DNA of 32,875 nt from Streptomyces olivochromogenes (GCF_001514115.1 NZ_KQ948471.1:55815-88689), one strand, 5' to 3'. Positions 25,001-32,784 are shown, numbered from the stretch's first letter. Made by a program: numbers and translations. The notes: a model not told the origin generated them from the letters alone.

Positions 25001-25127
25001 GCCGCTCGGTGCTGCAGCCCGTGCGCAAGTCGCCCGCGAGCAGCGCGAGGAGACCGCGGAGCCGGGGCGCGGTGATCTCCTGCCCGCGATAGGCGACACG
25101 GGGCAGCAGGGTCAGGTCGGTGGTCAC
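21990..25127 (-). CDS. AfsR/SARP-like regulator with BTAD and NB-ARC ATPase domains
   Basis: This 1045-residue protein begins with an OmpR-type winged helix (LRGLLALLAGDLRTGC to AGYRLALAEDRVD, residues about 20-95), then a BTAD domain ending LGTDPGAGLKAVQQELL (about 95-235). An NB-ARC-type ATPase follows, with Walker A VVGPGGLGKTRLA around Lys285 and LLVLDNCEQV as Walker B. The rest is helical, TPR-like (about 650-1030). Such proteins activate antibiotic or secondary metabolite genes in Streptomyces. The GTG start is supported by a leaderless promoter (TAATCT six bases upstream). It faces the drug exporter tail to tail and could control it, but no biosynthetic cluster is visible here. Confidence 0.9.
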   Translation of the reverse strand: MTTDLTLLPRVAYRGQEITAPRLRGLLALLAGDLRTGCSTERLVAGLWPDELPERPGKAVQVLVSRARAQLGADVLASTPAGYRLALAEDRVDSSALLLHAAAGADRARAGDHAGSLAAAESGLALWEGTPDGAGSADDPVAALRAERAPVRGALLRARALALARLGRHAEAAGPLAVAASEHPRDEEVLAELLRAEAATAGPSAALMRYEAYRRELRETLGTDPGAGLKAVQQELLRGESPVARHGVPHEPNPLLGRAEDVAAVERLLRASRAVTVVGPGGLGKTRLAHAVSRRAEQRVVYFVPLAGVTADEDVAAEVASALGAGEGRPGAVSGHDPVSGILGVLGSGSALLVLDNCEQVIAGAAGLVQALVSSSKDLRVLATSRAPLGLTSEAVYALPELGLDISVELFTQRARAARPGVELPPDAVAGLCRHLDGLPLAVELAAARVRVLSVPEIARRLGDRFALLRGGVRGVPERHRTLHAVVEWSWNLLAEDARAALRTLSVFPGGFGGEAAEQVLGEDALLLLEQLAGQSLLTVAETPAGVRFRMLETVREFSAARRAEAGGDEEAVGRFLAWARDFGVAYHDALFGSDAQAAWERIKAEQDNLVLALRHALARTDNPATAAVTAVLASLWSTGTSFPRLAAIAADTGPPLSHYRPGPEYVEVARTAAVLGTATVFMGTGPRAVRQLVTLRRLPPAPPDTLMRATALVLSAVPEIRPPGYDVLQALCGSEQPLLSGIAECVACYVWEFEHDIDRALVSARRAVAGLAAVDNPSVQLMVHSRLSELCLRTGRGEEAYEHLQAALRVLPRLGDGHDYISIRSLLVLACLQRGETDEADYWLRQAESDNIPQQDDFYRPDLGGRAEIALSRGLTEVGLGLWRGAVERMLAAGSVRGGDARLDPWAFLIQSVAVTAHAHAGRLGLVTEVVDRLRQRLQTLLCDPVGSPSELPLFGTVLHALGMAGLASGDTGAVRMIALAERLGVMREFQPTMSADRAGKAVAAAGDAAGAAYADAVSEYAALKRDELREEARAVMAATSGRG

Positions 25128-25133
25128 CCGTGC

Positions 25134-25139
25134 AGATTA
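25134..25139 (-). promoter_or_regulatory. -10 element for leaderless BTAD regulator mRNA
   Basis: On the minus strand TAATCT ends six bases before the GTG start at 25127. No Shine-Dalgarno is present. This is the spacing of leaderless Streptomyces transcripts. Confidence 0.55.
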
Positions 25140-25230
25140 GCCAAGGCGCCGGCCGCCGGAACTCCCGCCGCAGGCCGAACTCCCGCTGCCCGTGCGGCCC
25201 TGCCCCACGCGCGCCCGCCGCCAGGGCGGC

Positions 25231-25414
25231 CGCCGTGGACCCCCGCAACACCTCCCGCACCCGCCCCGCATGCGGGCACATGGCGAAGGAGAACCGGCCC
25301 ACACAGGAAAAGTTCCCCTGCGTCGCCTGCGGCCACAACGCGCACGCCGACACAGTGGGAGCCACCAACGTTCCACGGGCCGGGCTGGTCCGCCGCGACG
25401 CCAACCCGGCGTAA
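25231..25414 (+). pseudogene. 3' remnant of a second tnpB
   Basis: Only the zinc ribbon and last RuvC motif remain: VDPRNTSRTRPACGH, then ENRPTQEKFPCVACGH and HADTVGATN. The first zinc cysteine has become Arg (RTRPACGH where the family has RTCPxCGH), so the finger is broken. The upstream nuclease part is absent. This remnant differs from the copy at the left edge and comes from another element. Confidence 0.8.
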
Positions 25415-25420
25415 CGAAAA

Positions 25421-25450
25421 GCCCCGTCCTTCCAGGACAGGAGGAGTCAC
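25421..25450 (+). repeat. Right end of the second tnpB element
   Basis: A hairpin GTCCT-tcc-AGGAC (25426-25430 with 25434-25438) lies 12 bases after the remnant's stop, as in IS200/IS605-type right ends. The exact border is not known. Confidence 0.5.
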
Positions 25451-25500
25451 CCGTGGAAGAACCTGTGCGAGGCGCTCAGAAGACGGTCGTGGCACACCAC

Positions 25501-25521
25501 GGCTGCCTGCCTGGGGCAGCC
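25501..25521 (-). terminator. Hairpin after the LysR gene
   Basis: A 7-bp stem GGCTGCC/GGCAGCC with a 7-base loop lies 17 bases past the LysR stop on the minus strand. It could end that transcript; there is no T-tract. Confidence 0.4.
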
Positions 25522-25537
25522 CGCCCACTCGGCCCGA

Positions 25538-26455
25538 TCAAGCCCCGCCGCCGAGAAGGCTCACACCCCGCGGGACCGTCGCCCGCAGTTCCCTCACCAA
25601 GGCGCGTACGGCGGCGGATCCGGCCAGTTCGGAGGTGGTGACATAGCCGACCTGGCGTGTCGGGCGCTCGGGGCCGAGATCAGTGATCCCGACCGAGTCC
25701 GGTGCCCCGGCCAAGGACAGCGCCGGCATGATCGCCATTCCGTGACCCCCGCTCACCAACGAGAGCACCGCTCCGTCGTCCTCGGCCTCGACGGTTGCCT
25801 TCGGGATCCAGTCCTGCGCAGCCCACCAGCCGCGGGTGTAGGAGCCACAGTTCTCGGCCCAGTCGACCAGCGGCAGCGAGCGCGGGGCGGCATGACCCGT
25901 CGCGTGCACCAGCGCATACGGCTCTTCAAGCAGGCTGTTCGCGACCAGACCCGGTGGAAGCGGCACGGAGCCGCCCAGCGTGGCGATGGCGATGTCGGCC
26001 TTCCCGTCGGCCACTTCGCCCGCAGTGCCGCGCCCCACCTCGCGCACGATCCGCACCCGCGGCTCGATCCCGGGGTGCCGGACGCGCAGCCGCTCCAGGA
26101 CGGCCGGCAGCAGATGGAGAGCCGCGCTGCGGAAGGCCGCGATCCGCAGCGGCCCCTGCGCGGCATCGGGCCGGGCCGCGCCGCGCGCCTCGGCGGTCAG
26201 GACGTCCAGCAGGCGCAGGACGCGGCGGGCGTACGCGACGGCCTTTTCTCCGGCAGGGGTGGGGCGGGCGCCGGTGCGGCCGCGTTCGAAGAGAACGGCA
26301 CCGATCCTGCGCTCGCTGCCGCGAACCGAGTGGGAGACCGCCGACTGGGTCAGAGCGAGTGTGCCGGCCGCGGCCGAGAAGCCGCCGCTGTCCGCGACCG
26401 CCACCAGGACGCGCAGTTCCTGCGGGGCGAGATCGGAGTCGGTCGTGCGGGCCAC
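25538..26455 (-). CDS. LysR-family transcriptional regulator
   Basis: This 305-residue regulator has an N-terminal HTH, LRVLVAVADSGGFSAAAGTLALTQSAVSHSVRGSERRIGAVLFERGR (residues about 13-60, broken in thirds by helix turns), then a linker helix and a substrate-binding domain with LRIAAFRSAALHLLPAVLERL. The GTG start has GAGGTGAG upstream at good spacing. It is divergent from the reductase at 26556 across 100 bases containing an ATGAG-N5-CTCAT operator, so it most likely controls that gene and itself. Confidence 0.9.
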   Translation of the reverse strand: MARTTDSDLAPQELRVLVAVADSGGFSAAAGTLALTQSAVSHSVRGSERRIGAVLFERGRTGARPTPAGEKAVAYARRVLRLLDVLTAEARGAARPDAAQGPLRIAAFRSAALHLLPAVLERLRVRHPGIEPRVRIVREVGRGTAGEVADGKADIAIATLGGSVPLPPGLVANSLLEEPYALVHATGHAAPRSLPLVDWAENCGSYTRGWWAAQDWIPKATVEAEDDGAVLSLVSGGHGMAIMPALSLAGAPDSVGITDLGPERPTRQVGYVTTSELAGSAAVRALVRELRATVPRGVSLLGGGA

Positions 26456-26474
26456 GGGGCGCTCACCTCAACGT

Positions 26475-26509
26475 ATGAGAACTGCTCATGGAACGGCGTG
26501 TCGCATGAG
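26475..26509. promoter_or_regulatory. LysR-type operator
   Basis: ATGAG-AACTG-CTCAT (26475-26489) is a perfect 15-bp inverted repeat containing the T-N11-A box typical of LysR regulators. A third half-site in CATGAG (26504-26509) forms another inverted pair with CTCATG (26485-26490). Confidence 0.7.
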
Positions 26510-26555
26510 CCCAACCGGCTGCCCGGGCGGCGCATTCCCGCCCTACGGTCCGGGC

Positions 26556-27614
26556 ATGAACGAGACCGCGCTCACCGTGCACCAGACCGCCCGCCCCCAC
26601 GGCTTTCCCACCGCCGAGCACTTCACCTTCGTCGAGTCCGCACTTCCCGGTCCCGCAGCCGGCAGCGCGCTCGTGGAAAACCTCTACTGGTCCGTCGACC
26701 CCTACCACCGCGAGATGATGGACGACGTGCCCGGCGGCTTCGCCCTCGACGCACCGCTGGAAGGCCGCACCATCGGGCGCGTCATCGCCTCGCGCACGCC
26801 CCGGCTGACCGAGGGCGAGATCGTGTTCCATCGGCAGGGCTGGCGCACGCACACGGTGGTGACGCCCGAGGAGATCCGGCAGCTGCCCCGCTTCGACAAG
26901 GTGCCCCTGACCGCGTACTTGAGCACCCTCGGCGGCACCGGCCTGACCGCCTATGTGGGCCTGACCCGGATCGCCCGGCTCCAGGAGGGGGAGGACCTGT
27001 TCGTGTCGGCCGCCGCGGGCGGGGTCGGCACCGCGACCGGGCGGTTCGCCAGGCTGCTCGGCGCCGGACGGCTCGTGGGCAGCGCGGGCTCGGCGGCGAA
27101 GGCCGCCCACCTCACGCGGGAAGTGGGCTATGACGCCGTCTTCGACTACCACGACGGGCCCGCCGCCGACCTGCTCGGCAAGGCCGCGCCGGAGGGCATC
27201 GACGTGTTCGTCGACAACGTCGGCGGCGCCCAGCTGGCCGCCGCGGTGGGAGCGCTGCGCGAGTTCGGGCGCATCGTCCGCGTCGGCACGATCAGCCAGT
27301 ACAACACCCCCGACGCGCCGCCACCGCGCTTCAACTACGCGGACATCGTGGAGAAAAGCCTCCGCATGGAGGGCTTCCTGGTCAGCAACTACCGTGACAT
27401 GCAGGAGGAGTTGTACGAGTTCGCGGTGCCGCATCTGCAGAGCGGCCGGCTCGCTCCGGACGAGACGGTGGTCGACGGTTTCGAACACATCGTGGACGCG
27501 TTCCTGGGAATGCTGCGCGGCGAGAACACTGGCAAGATCATCGTGCGAGACCGCACACAGGCCCGGGGTCCCGTGCGCACCACGCCGCCCTGCGGCCCCG
27601 GCTGTCCGCAGTAG
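26556..27614 (+). CDS. NADP-dependent MDR oxidoreductase, CurA/LTB4 dehydrogenase-like
   Basis: This 352-residue zinc-free medium-chain reductase has the CurA/leukotriene B4 12-hydroxydehydrogenase features: WSVDPYHREMM near residue 47, GLTAYVGLTRIARL, the dinucleotide-binding VSAAAGGVGTATGRFARLLGA, and VDNVGG. These enzymes reduce the double bond of alpha,beta-unsaturated ketones with NADPH. The C-terminus runs about 17 residues past the usual GKIIVR end into a Pro/Cys-rich tail (TTPPCGPGCPQ), perhaps after loss of the original stop. Its promoter region carries the LysR operator. Confidence 0.88.
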   Translation: MNETALTVHQTARPHGFPTAEHFTFVESALPGPAAGSALVENLYWSVDPYHREMMDDVPGGFALDAPLEGRTIGRVIASRTPRLTEGEIVFHRQGWRTHTVVTPEEIRQLPRFDKVPLTAYLSTLGGTGLTAYVGLTRIARLQEGEDLFVSAAAGGVGTATGRFARLLGAGRLVGSAGSAAKAAHLTREVGYDAVFDYHDGPAADLLGKAAPEGIDVFVDNVGGAQLAAAVGALREFGRIVRVGTISQYNTPDAPPPRFNYADIVEKSLRMEGFLVSNYRDMQEELYEFAVPHLQSGRLAPDETVVDGFEHIVDAFLGMLRGENTGKIIVRDRTQARGPVRTTPPCGPGCPQ

Positions 27615-27683
27615 GGCGGTCCTCACGGCCTCCGGCAGAGTCAGGCCGAGGGATGGCCGGCCCTGCGCCCAGCCGGGACGCAG

Positions 27684-28133
27684 CTATGGCGCTGTGACGA
27701 CCAGTACACGTGATGCGGCGTTCTGAAGGCAGTACTTGTCGACCGTGTGACGCAGCCACCGCAGGACCTGCCGGCGCTTGCGACCCACCACCAGCAGATC
27801 TTCGGCTCCCCGGGCCAGACTCGTCAGCACCGGTCCGGGAACGCCCTTTGCCACCCGTTGCTCCACCGGCACGTCGTTGGGAAGAGAAGCGCGCTCGCAC
27901 TGCGCGTCGAGTGTGTCCCGGGCCAACGCCTCCTGCGATGCGCTCAGCTCCGGACAAGGAAACATACGTTCGACGTATTCGCCTCCGAACGGACTCCACA
28001 CCATGACGGCCACGAGGGTGGCATCCCGGCGCCGTGCCTCTTCCGCCGCGCGCTGCAGCACCGCGGTGCTTCCCTTCTCGCCGTCGACGCCGACGACGAC
28101 GCGCCCTCGCCTGGCCTTTCGTTCGTTTTGCAT
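27684..28133 (-). CDS. Universal stress protein (UspA family)
   Basis: This single-domain USP of 149 residues starts with VVVGVDGEKGSTAVLQRAAEEARRR and contains LARGAEDLLVVGRKRRQVLRW. The usual ATP-binding pattern G-2x-G-9x-G-(S/T) is changed to GRKRRQVLRWLRHTVDKYC, so nucleotide binding may be lost. ATG 28133 follows GGTGAG at 5 bases. It is 117 bases from the stop of the gntP-like gene upstream on the same strand, so it may have its own promoter. Role: probably stress or dormancy survival. Confidence 0.85.
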   Translation of the reverse strand: MQNERKARRGRVVVGVDGEKGSTAVLQRAAEEARRRDATLVAVMVWSPFGGEYVERMFPCPELSASQEALARDTLDAQCERASLPNDVPVEQRVAKGVPGPVLTSLARGAEDLLVVGRKRRQVLRWLRHTVDKYCLQNAASRVLVVTAP

Positions 28134-28250
28134 GACAGCTCACCAAACCTGAGTGGTTGGGATTGATCAAAGGATCACTGCGAATACGCTAAAACTTCCT
28201 CCGGACGCGGGGGATCCCACAGTCGATGGAGCGGGTGGATGACGTGCCTG

Positions 28251-29693
28251 TCACACGACAGCGTTGAGCAGCATGATGCAGCCCAAGGATGTCAACGAGA
28301 GCAGAGTGTGGGACACGGTCCAGGTCTTGAGCGTGCCACTGACCGACATTCCGAAATACTCTTTGACCATCCAGAACGAGGCATCGTTGACATGCCCCAT
28401 GAAGGTCGATCCCGAGCCCAGGGCCAGGGCGAGGAGCGCCGCTTGAGTGGGCGCCAGGCCGTCCGCGAGGGGGCCGACGATGCCGGCCGCGGTGATGGTG
28501 GCAATGGTGCCGGACCCTACGACGACTCGCATCAAGGCGGCGATCAGCCAGGCGAGCAGGAGCAGCGAGAGGTGGAGGTGACTTGCCGCCAGGGTGACGG
28601 CACGATCGACACCGGTGTCCTGCAGGGCCTGAGAGTATCCTCCGCCGGCTGCGACGATCACCAGTACACCCGCGACGGGCGCGAAGCTCTTGGCCATGGA
28701 TGCCTGGATGTGGCGCCGGTCGGCGCCGAGCGCATATCCGAAGGTCACCAGCGACACGAACACCGCCACCAGCAGTGCGATCATCGGGGTGCCCAGAAAC
28801 TCTACGGCGGTGTACAGCGTGCCGTGGGACATGGGAATGCTGTCGAAGACCGCCTTGAGTGCCATCAGCACAATGGGGAGCAGGATGGTGCCGAGGGTCG
28901 CCGGGAGGCTCGGCAGCCTGCGCGGCGCGCGTTCGACACCCCCCGTATCACCGCCGGCGCCCGTGTCGCCGCTCTTGTCGTGAGGGGTGGTGGTGAAGGC
29001 GGCTTCGACGGAGTCGGGCACGTGGGCCGGTACACGGGGCCAGATATAGGCGGTGAACAGAGGGCCGACGACGATGGCGCAGGGCACGGCCACGAGGAGC
29101 CCGTAAAGCATGGTGAGCCCGATCGAGGCGTGCACTGCCTGGATCGCGATCAGTGGCCCCGGATGAGGGGGAACGAGCGCGTGCACAGTGGCCAGACCGG
29201 CCACAACGGGCATGCCCACCCGCAGGACCGGGTAGTGGAGCTCCTTCGCCAGCTGCAGTACCAACGGCATCAGCATGATGAAGCCGACCTCAAAGAACAT
29301 CGGCAGTCCGACGAGGGCCGCGACCAGGGTCATCGCCCACGGCAGCCATTCGGGTCGGACGGTGTGGGTCAAGGTGTCGACGATCCGGTCGATACCGCCG
29401 GAATCGGCCAGCATGCGGCCCAGAACCGCGCCGAGGAGAATGAGCACGCCAACCGAGCCCGTAATGCGGCCCACTCCGGTCGTGAAGGAGCCGACGGCCT
29501 TTTCGGCGGGCTGTCCAGCCAGGAGTGAGACGGCCAGGGAGCTCACCATCAGGGCCAGGAAGGCGTGGATCTTCAGCCAGCTGATGAGCAGAACGACGAG
29601 GGCGATGGAGACACCCACCACCACCAGGAGCCAGGTGTCTTGAGCGGTCCAGGGCTGAGCCGCCGACAACACCGCGGCCGCTGAGCTCGCCAT
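28251..29693 (-). CDS. GntP-family gluconate:H+ symporter
   Basis: This 480-residue permease has about 12-14 transmembrane segments. GntP-family signatures include FFEVGFIMLMPLVLQLAKEL, VPPHPGPLIAIQ and GSGSTFMGHVNDASFWMVKEYF. It should take up gluconate or a related sugar acid with protons. ATG 29693 is preferred over upstream in-frame codons because the first transmembrane segment starts soon after and GGAG lies eight bases upstream. No gluconate kinase or GntR regulator is adjacent. A Gly/Asp-rich cytoplasmic loop (SGDTGAGGDTGG) is slightly longer than usual. Confidence 0.88.
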   Translation of the reverse strand: MASSAAAVLSAAQPWTAQDTWLLVVVGVSIALVVLLISWLKIHAFLALMVSSLAVSLLAGQPAEKAVGSFTTGVGRITGSVGVLILLGAVLGRMLADSGGIDRIVDTLTHTVRPEWLPWAMTLVAALVGLPMFFEVGFIMLMPLVLQLAKELHYPVLRVGMPVVAGLATVHALVPPHPGPLIAIQAVHASIGLTMLYGLLVAVPCAIVVGPLFTAYIWPRVPAHVPDSVEAAFTTTPHDKSGDTGAGGDTGGVERAPRRLPSLPATLGTILLPIVLMALKAVFDSIPMSHGTLYTAVEFLGTPMIALLVAVFVSLVTFGYALGADRRHIQASMAKSFAPVAGVLVIVAAGGGYSQALQDTGVDRAVTLAASHLHLSLLLLAWLIAALMRVVVGSGTIATITAAGIVGPLADGLAPTQAALLALALGSGSTFMGHVNDASFWMVKEYFGMSVSGTLKTWTVSHTLLSLTSLGCIMLLNAVV

Positions 29694-30141
29694 CCCGTGG
29701 TCTCCGTTCCCGGTCCCCGCCTTGTCTGTCGCCCGGGCTTCCGGGGAAGGTGGGCGGACCGCCCACGCACGGATGGACCACCAGCAGAACGACACCACAC
29801 CGAACTGCACACCATGCGGCGCAACGAGGACACGACTGTCGCCATCACTCGATCAGCGCGGCCCCGCACCCGTACCGGCTTGCCGAACACGCGGCGATCA
29901 GGGATTGCGCCACTGGCGGCATCGCCCATTGAGCCTGTGCGGGCAGTCGGCGGGCCTGATTCTGCCGGTCTGGTGAATGCCCCACGAGGGTGACGCGTAA
30001 GGATCAACGACTCCGTCGGCTATATCGTTTCGGTGACTTCAAATGCGCAGATGATGCGGGCAATCAAAAGAACCCGGTTCAGCCAGTCAGCCCCTGACCG
30101 TATATGGAGTGCCAGCAGGCCGAGAATATGGAGGTGGAGGC
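29694..30141. other. 448-base divergent intergenic region
   Basis: No convincing gene. It holds the promoter of the gntP-like gene (not located) and, for the DUF1275 gene, a candidate -35 TTCAGC (30078-30083) and -10 TATATG (30101-30106) spaced 17 bases. Confidence 0.4.
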
Positions 30142-30921
30142 ATGCCGGACGCCGAGCCGCAGCCCCGGGGCGGTGGAGCGCAGGGGCCCGCCCCCGCAGT
30201 CGACCCCGCAGTCGACCCTGCCGGGTCGACCGCTCCGACGCCGGCGATCCGGTCGGTGCGGTTGGCGGCACTGCTGGCGCTGGTCGGCGGCGGCCTTGAC
30301 TCATACACGTTCATCAGCCGAGGGGGAGTGTTCGCCAACGCACAGAGCGGCAATGTCGTTCTGTTGGGCATTGCGGCCGCCGAACGGCACTGGTGGCAGG
30401 CGCTGGAACGCCTCCCGCCGATTCTTGCCTTCGTGGCCGGTGTCCTGGTTGCCGAGACTCTTCAGCGGCCGAGGGTGGCGGCGGTGCTGCGCCGGCCGGC
30501 CTGGGCGGCCATGGTGCTGGAACTCGTCGTGCTGGCAGCGGTCGGCCTGATCCCCGCCAGCGCGCCGGACACGCTCGTCACCGTCCTCATCGCCTTCATG
30601 GCCGCAGTGCAGATGACCACCTTCCGCACGCTTGTTGACGCTGTCTACAACAGCACGATGACCACGGGAAATCTCCGTTCAGCCATGCAGAACGCGTACG
30701 CGGCAGTGGTCAACAGGGACATGGACGCCAGACGCCGGGCGCGCCAGTTCGCCGGCGTCGTCCTCGCGTTCCTCGCGGGGGCGTTCGGCGGTGGCTGGTT
30801 GACCTTCGCATGGGGTGTGCGGGCGGTCTGGGCCGCTTGTGTTCTGCTGGCGGTGGGTTTGGCCATTTTCGTGCACGACGAGCGCGTAGTGCGCAAGCCG
30901 CGCGAGGGCCAAGGGCTTTGA
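30142..30921 (+). CDS. DUF1275 (YoaK-like) membrane protein
   Basis: This 259-residue protein has about six transmembrane segments and the DUF1275 pattern: GGGLDSYTFISRGGVFANAQSGNVVLLG, then VQMTTFRTLVD and STMTTGNLRSAM. Function of the family is not established. The first 30 or so residues are an Ala/Pro-rich leader (PAVDPAVDPAGSTAP). ATG 30142 follows a strong Shine-Dalgarno GGAGGTGGAGG, so the upstream GTG 30109 is rejected. Confidence 0.85.
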   Translation: MPDAEPQPRGGGAQGPAPAVDPAVDPAGSTAPTPAIRSVRLAALLALVGGGLDSYTFISRGGVFANAQSGNVVLLGIAAAERHWWQALERLPPILAFVAGVLVAETLQRPRVAAVLRRPAWAAMVLELVVLAAVGLIPASAPDTLVTVLIAFMAAVQMTTFRTLVDAVYNSTMTTGNLRSAMQNAYAAVVNRDMDARRRARQFAGVVLAFLAGAFGGGWLTFAWGVRAVWAACVLLAVGLAIFVHDERVVRKPREGQGL

Positions 30922-31745
30922 GGCCGACGTGTTGCTCCCGTATGGGGCTCGTCGATCCGGTATGCGCGTCACTGATGTGACCCGAGGTCAACTCGCATGA
31001 AGCGCAGGGTGTTGTTTCCCTATCGGGAACAGCCCTCCACTCATCAGGTTCCGTGCCCCCGCCGACGTACCACCTTTTTCGCCATTGCCAGGACGGCATG
31101 CTGATTCTGCAATCCCTGCGAAGCCATCTCCGAAGCCCTCTCCTGGTCTTCTCGGCAAGCTGTCGGTCACGGTGGGGATCGGTGAGCGGCTGATGCCGGG
31201 AGCATCCCTCCGCGGCCACCGGATGCCGACGACGGGGACAGGGATAAATCGTCTCGTCGGGACAGTTAGCGATATCCTGCACTGGTCGAACCGGCGCCGC
31301 CGGCGCCGGCACCAGGCCTGCAACCAGCCACTGCACGACACGGCCGCAGCTCCTGAACCGCCCAGCAGCCAGAACAGGCGCTGTTGCCGTGCTCAACGCC
31401 GTCGGCCCAGGTGCCTTCACGGACGCCGGCGGGGCACATCGCAGTGCTCGCCGAGCCGACATCGACGAGCTGCAGGCCGCCCACCAAGAAGCTGATCGAC
31501 ATGCTCGCCTTCGTCCCGGCTGAAGCGATCGACCCGGCCGCGTATCCGAGCGGCCACCGCGCGAAGCCTCGTACGCTGCCAGAGGTCAAAGATCACGGAC
31601 CCTCCCGTCCCGTCATCCCCGTATGGGCCATCCGGGGTGCCACTTCTTGCGGAAGAGCCGAGTCTGGGGTCAGGCGGCGGGAAGCACCGGCCGTCTACTC
31701 CGCTGCGTCATGCGGCCGGTGGCCCCGCCTAAGCTGGAGCTTCTA
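30922..31745. other. 824-base region without a recognisable gene
   Basis: ORFs on both strands are Arg/Pro-rich without domain signatures or ribosome binding sites. A GC-palindromic stretch (GGCGCCGCCGGCGCC) lies near 31292. Base composition falls towards the right, suggesting remnant DNA and the promoter of the LuxR-type gene. I see no identifiable transposase piece. Confidence 0.4.
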
Positions 31746-32369
31746 ATGAGCCCGTCTGTGACGTCTATAGCCGTTATCTGCGACTGGTCGTTGCTTCAGC
31801 TCGGTCTCGCGCAGGCAATCAATTCCCAACCGGACTTGCGGATCACGACCTTCGTTAAAAGCGTGAATGACTTGCTCCGCAAGGCGAATGGCGTAAAAAT
31901 TATTGTACTGACCAGCCTGCAGCTGTCCGACCAGGCGGCATCCGACCAGGTCGCTCAGCTGCATCGACAAGGGTACGCGGTCATTGTGATATCGACATCG
32001 GAGGTGCAGTCCGATGCCGTCCCGTGCATTAAAGCCGGCGCTCGCGGATATCTGAGTCGGCAAACCGACGATTCGGAGTTGGTGACGGCCATCCGCGCCG
32101 TTGCTTCAGGAAGAAGTTACTTCGGCGCCAGTCTCGCTGGCCAGAGTCTACCTGCGCCTCCTCCCCGTATCACCAGCCGCGAGAAGCAAATCTTGCAGCT
32201 CGTCGCCAACGGTGCGACAGATCGCGAGATTGCCAACAAGTTGAATATCACCGAAAACACGGTTCATACACACCTGGAGCGACTGCGCAGAAAGTATGGC
32301 TCCCGCCGCAGGGCCGACCTCACCCGCTTGGCCCTAAAATGTGGCGTAATGGAGAATTTCAAAGAGTAA
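31746..32369 (+). CDS. LuxR-family regulator with degenerate receiver domain
   Basis: This 207-residue protein has a NarL/LuxR architecture: an N-terminal receiver-like fold (residues 1-125) and a C-terminal HTH, ITSREKQILQLVANGATDREIANKLNITENTVHTHL broken across two helices (about 142-200). The receiver has lost its phosphorylation Asp (IIVLTSLQ where LLD is expected) and its conserved Lys (GARGYLSRQT), so it cannot work as a normal response regulator and may sense a ligand. No kinase is adjacent. Codon use is AT-richer than the rest of the window (ATA, CTA, AGA present, parts near 50% GC), hinting at transfer. GGAG lies seven bases before the ATG. Confidence 0.85.
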   Translation: MSPSVTSIAVICDWSLLQLGLAQAINSQPDLRITTFVKSVNDLLRKANGVKIIVLTSLQLSDQAASDQVAQLHRQGYAVIVISTSEVQSDAVPCIKAGARGYLSRQTDDSELVTAIRAVASGRSYFGASLAGQSLPAPPPRITSREKQILQLVANGATDREIANKLNITENTVHTHLERLRRKYGSRRRADLTRLALKCGVMENFKE

Positions 32370-32407
32370 GCAACTTGGCACACCGCTGCTCGCTGCTGCC
32401 GGATGTG

Positions 32408-32731
32408 TTATTCGTTCGGGTGGATATCGTCCAGACTGTTGACGAGAATCACGGACGGTGGATTTGAAGGCGTGGGCACCTGAATGAGAATGGGGACGTA
32501 AACAATCATGCCGTGCCTGTACTCGGCTTTCTTCGAGAGCCGATAGCACACAATCGCCGCCGGGTCGCTTCGCGTCGCATAGCACCGAAGCACCGACTTC
32601 GCGGGTGCGGCCTGCGAGGTAGGCGACGGGACAGTTGCCTCACTCACTGGTGCGCTCCACACCCCAACCGCCAAGCAAGCGGAGGCTGCGACTGCCAGAC
32701 GGCAAGCATGGCCCATCCCATTAGCCTTCAC
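32408..32731 (-). CDS. Small exported protein with a likely disulfide, unknown function
   Basis: This 107-residue protein has a signal peptide (CRLAVAASACLAVGVWSAPVS) and a mature part of about 75 residues with a C-x10-C pair (CYATRSDPAAIVC) that could form a disulfide. The C-terminal half is beta-rich (HGMIVYVPILIQVP, SVILVNSL). I recognise no family. The GTG at 32731 is used; ATG 32716 is an alternative. A 17-bp hairpin lies upstream. The gene converges on the LuxR-type regulator with 38 bases between stops. Confidence 0.6.
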   Translation of the reverse strand: MKANGMGHACRLAVAASACLAVGVWSAPVSEATVPSPTSQAAPAKSVLRCYATRSDPAAIVCYRLSKKAEYRHGMIVYVPILIQVPTPSNPPSVILVNSLDDIHPNE

Positions 32732-32747
32732 TGTCGGCCATCCAACC

Positions 32748-32784
32748 TCAGCACCTCGCAGAGGGAACCTCTGCGAGGTGCTGA
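32748..32784. repeat. 17-bp perfect hairpin with 3-base loop
   Basis: TCAGCACCTCGCAGAGG (32748-32764) pairs perfectly with 32768-32784 around the loop GAA. It is 16 bases upstream of the minus-strand exported-protein gene. It may terminate a minus-strand transcript arriving from beyond the right edge, or act in the 5' UTR. Confidence 0.8.

Noticed and set aside
22245..25646. 1133-codon plus-strand ORF opposite the BTAD regulator
   Set aside because: Arg/Gly/Gln-rich antisense shadow without domains.
30710..31462. 250-codon minus-strand ORF
   Set aside because: Overlaps the DUF1275 gene end and has Arg/Pro-rich sequence without recognisable domains.
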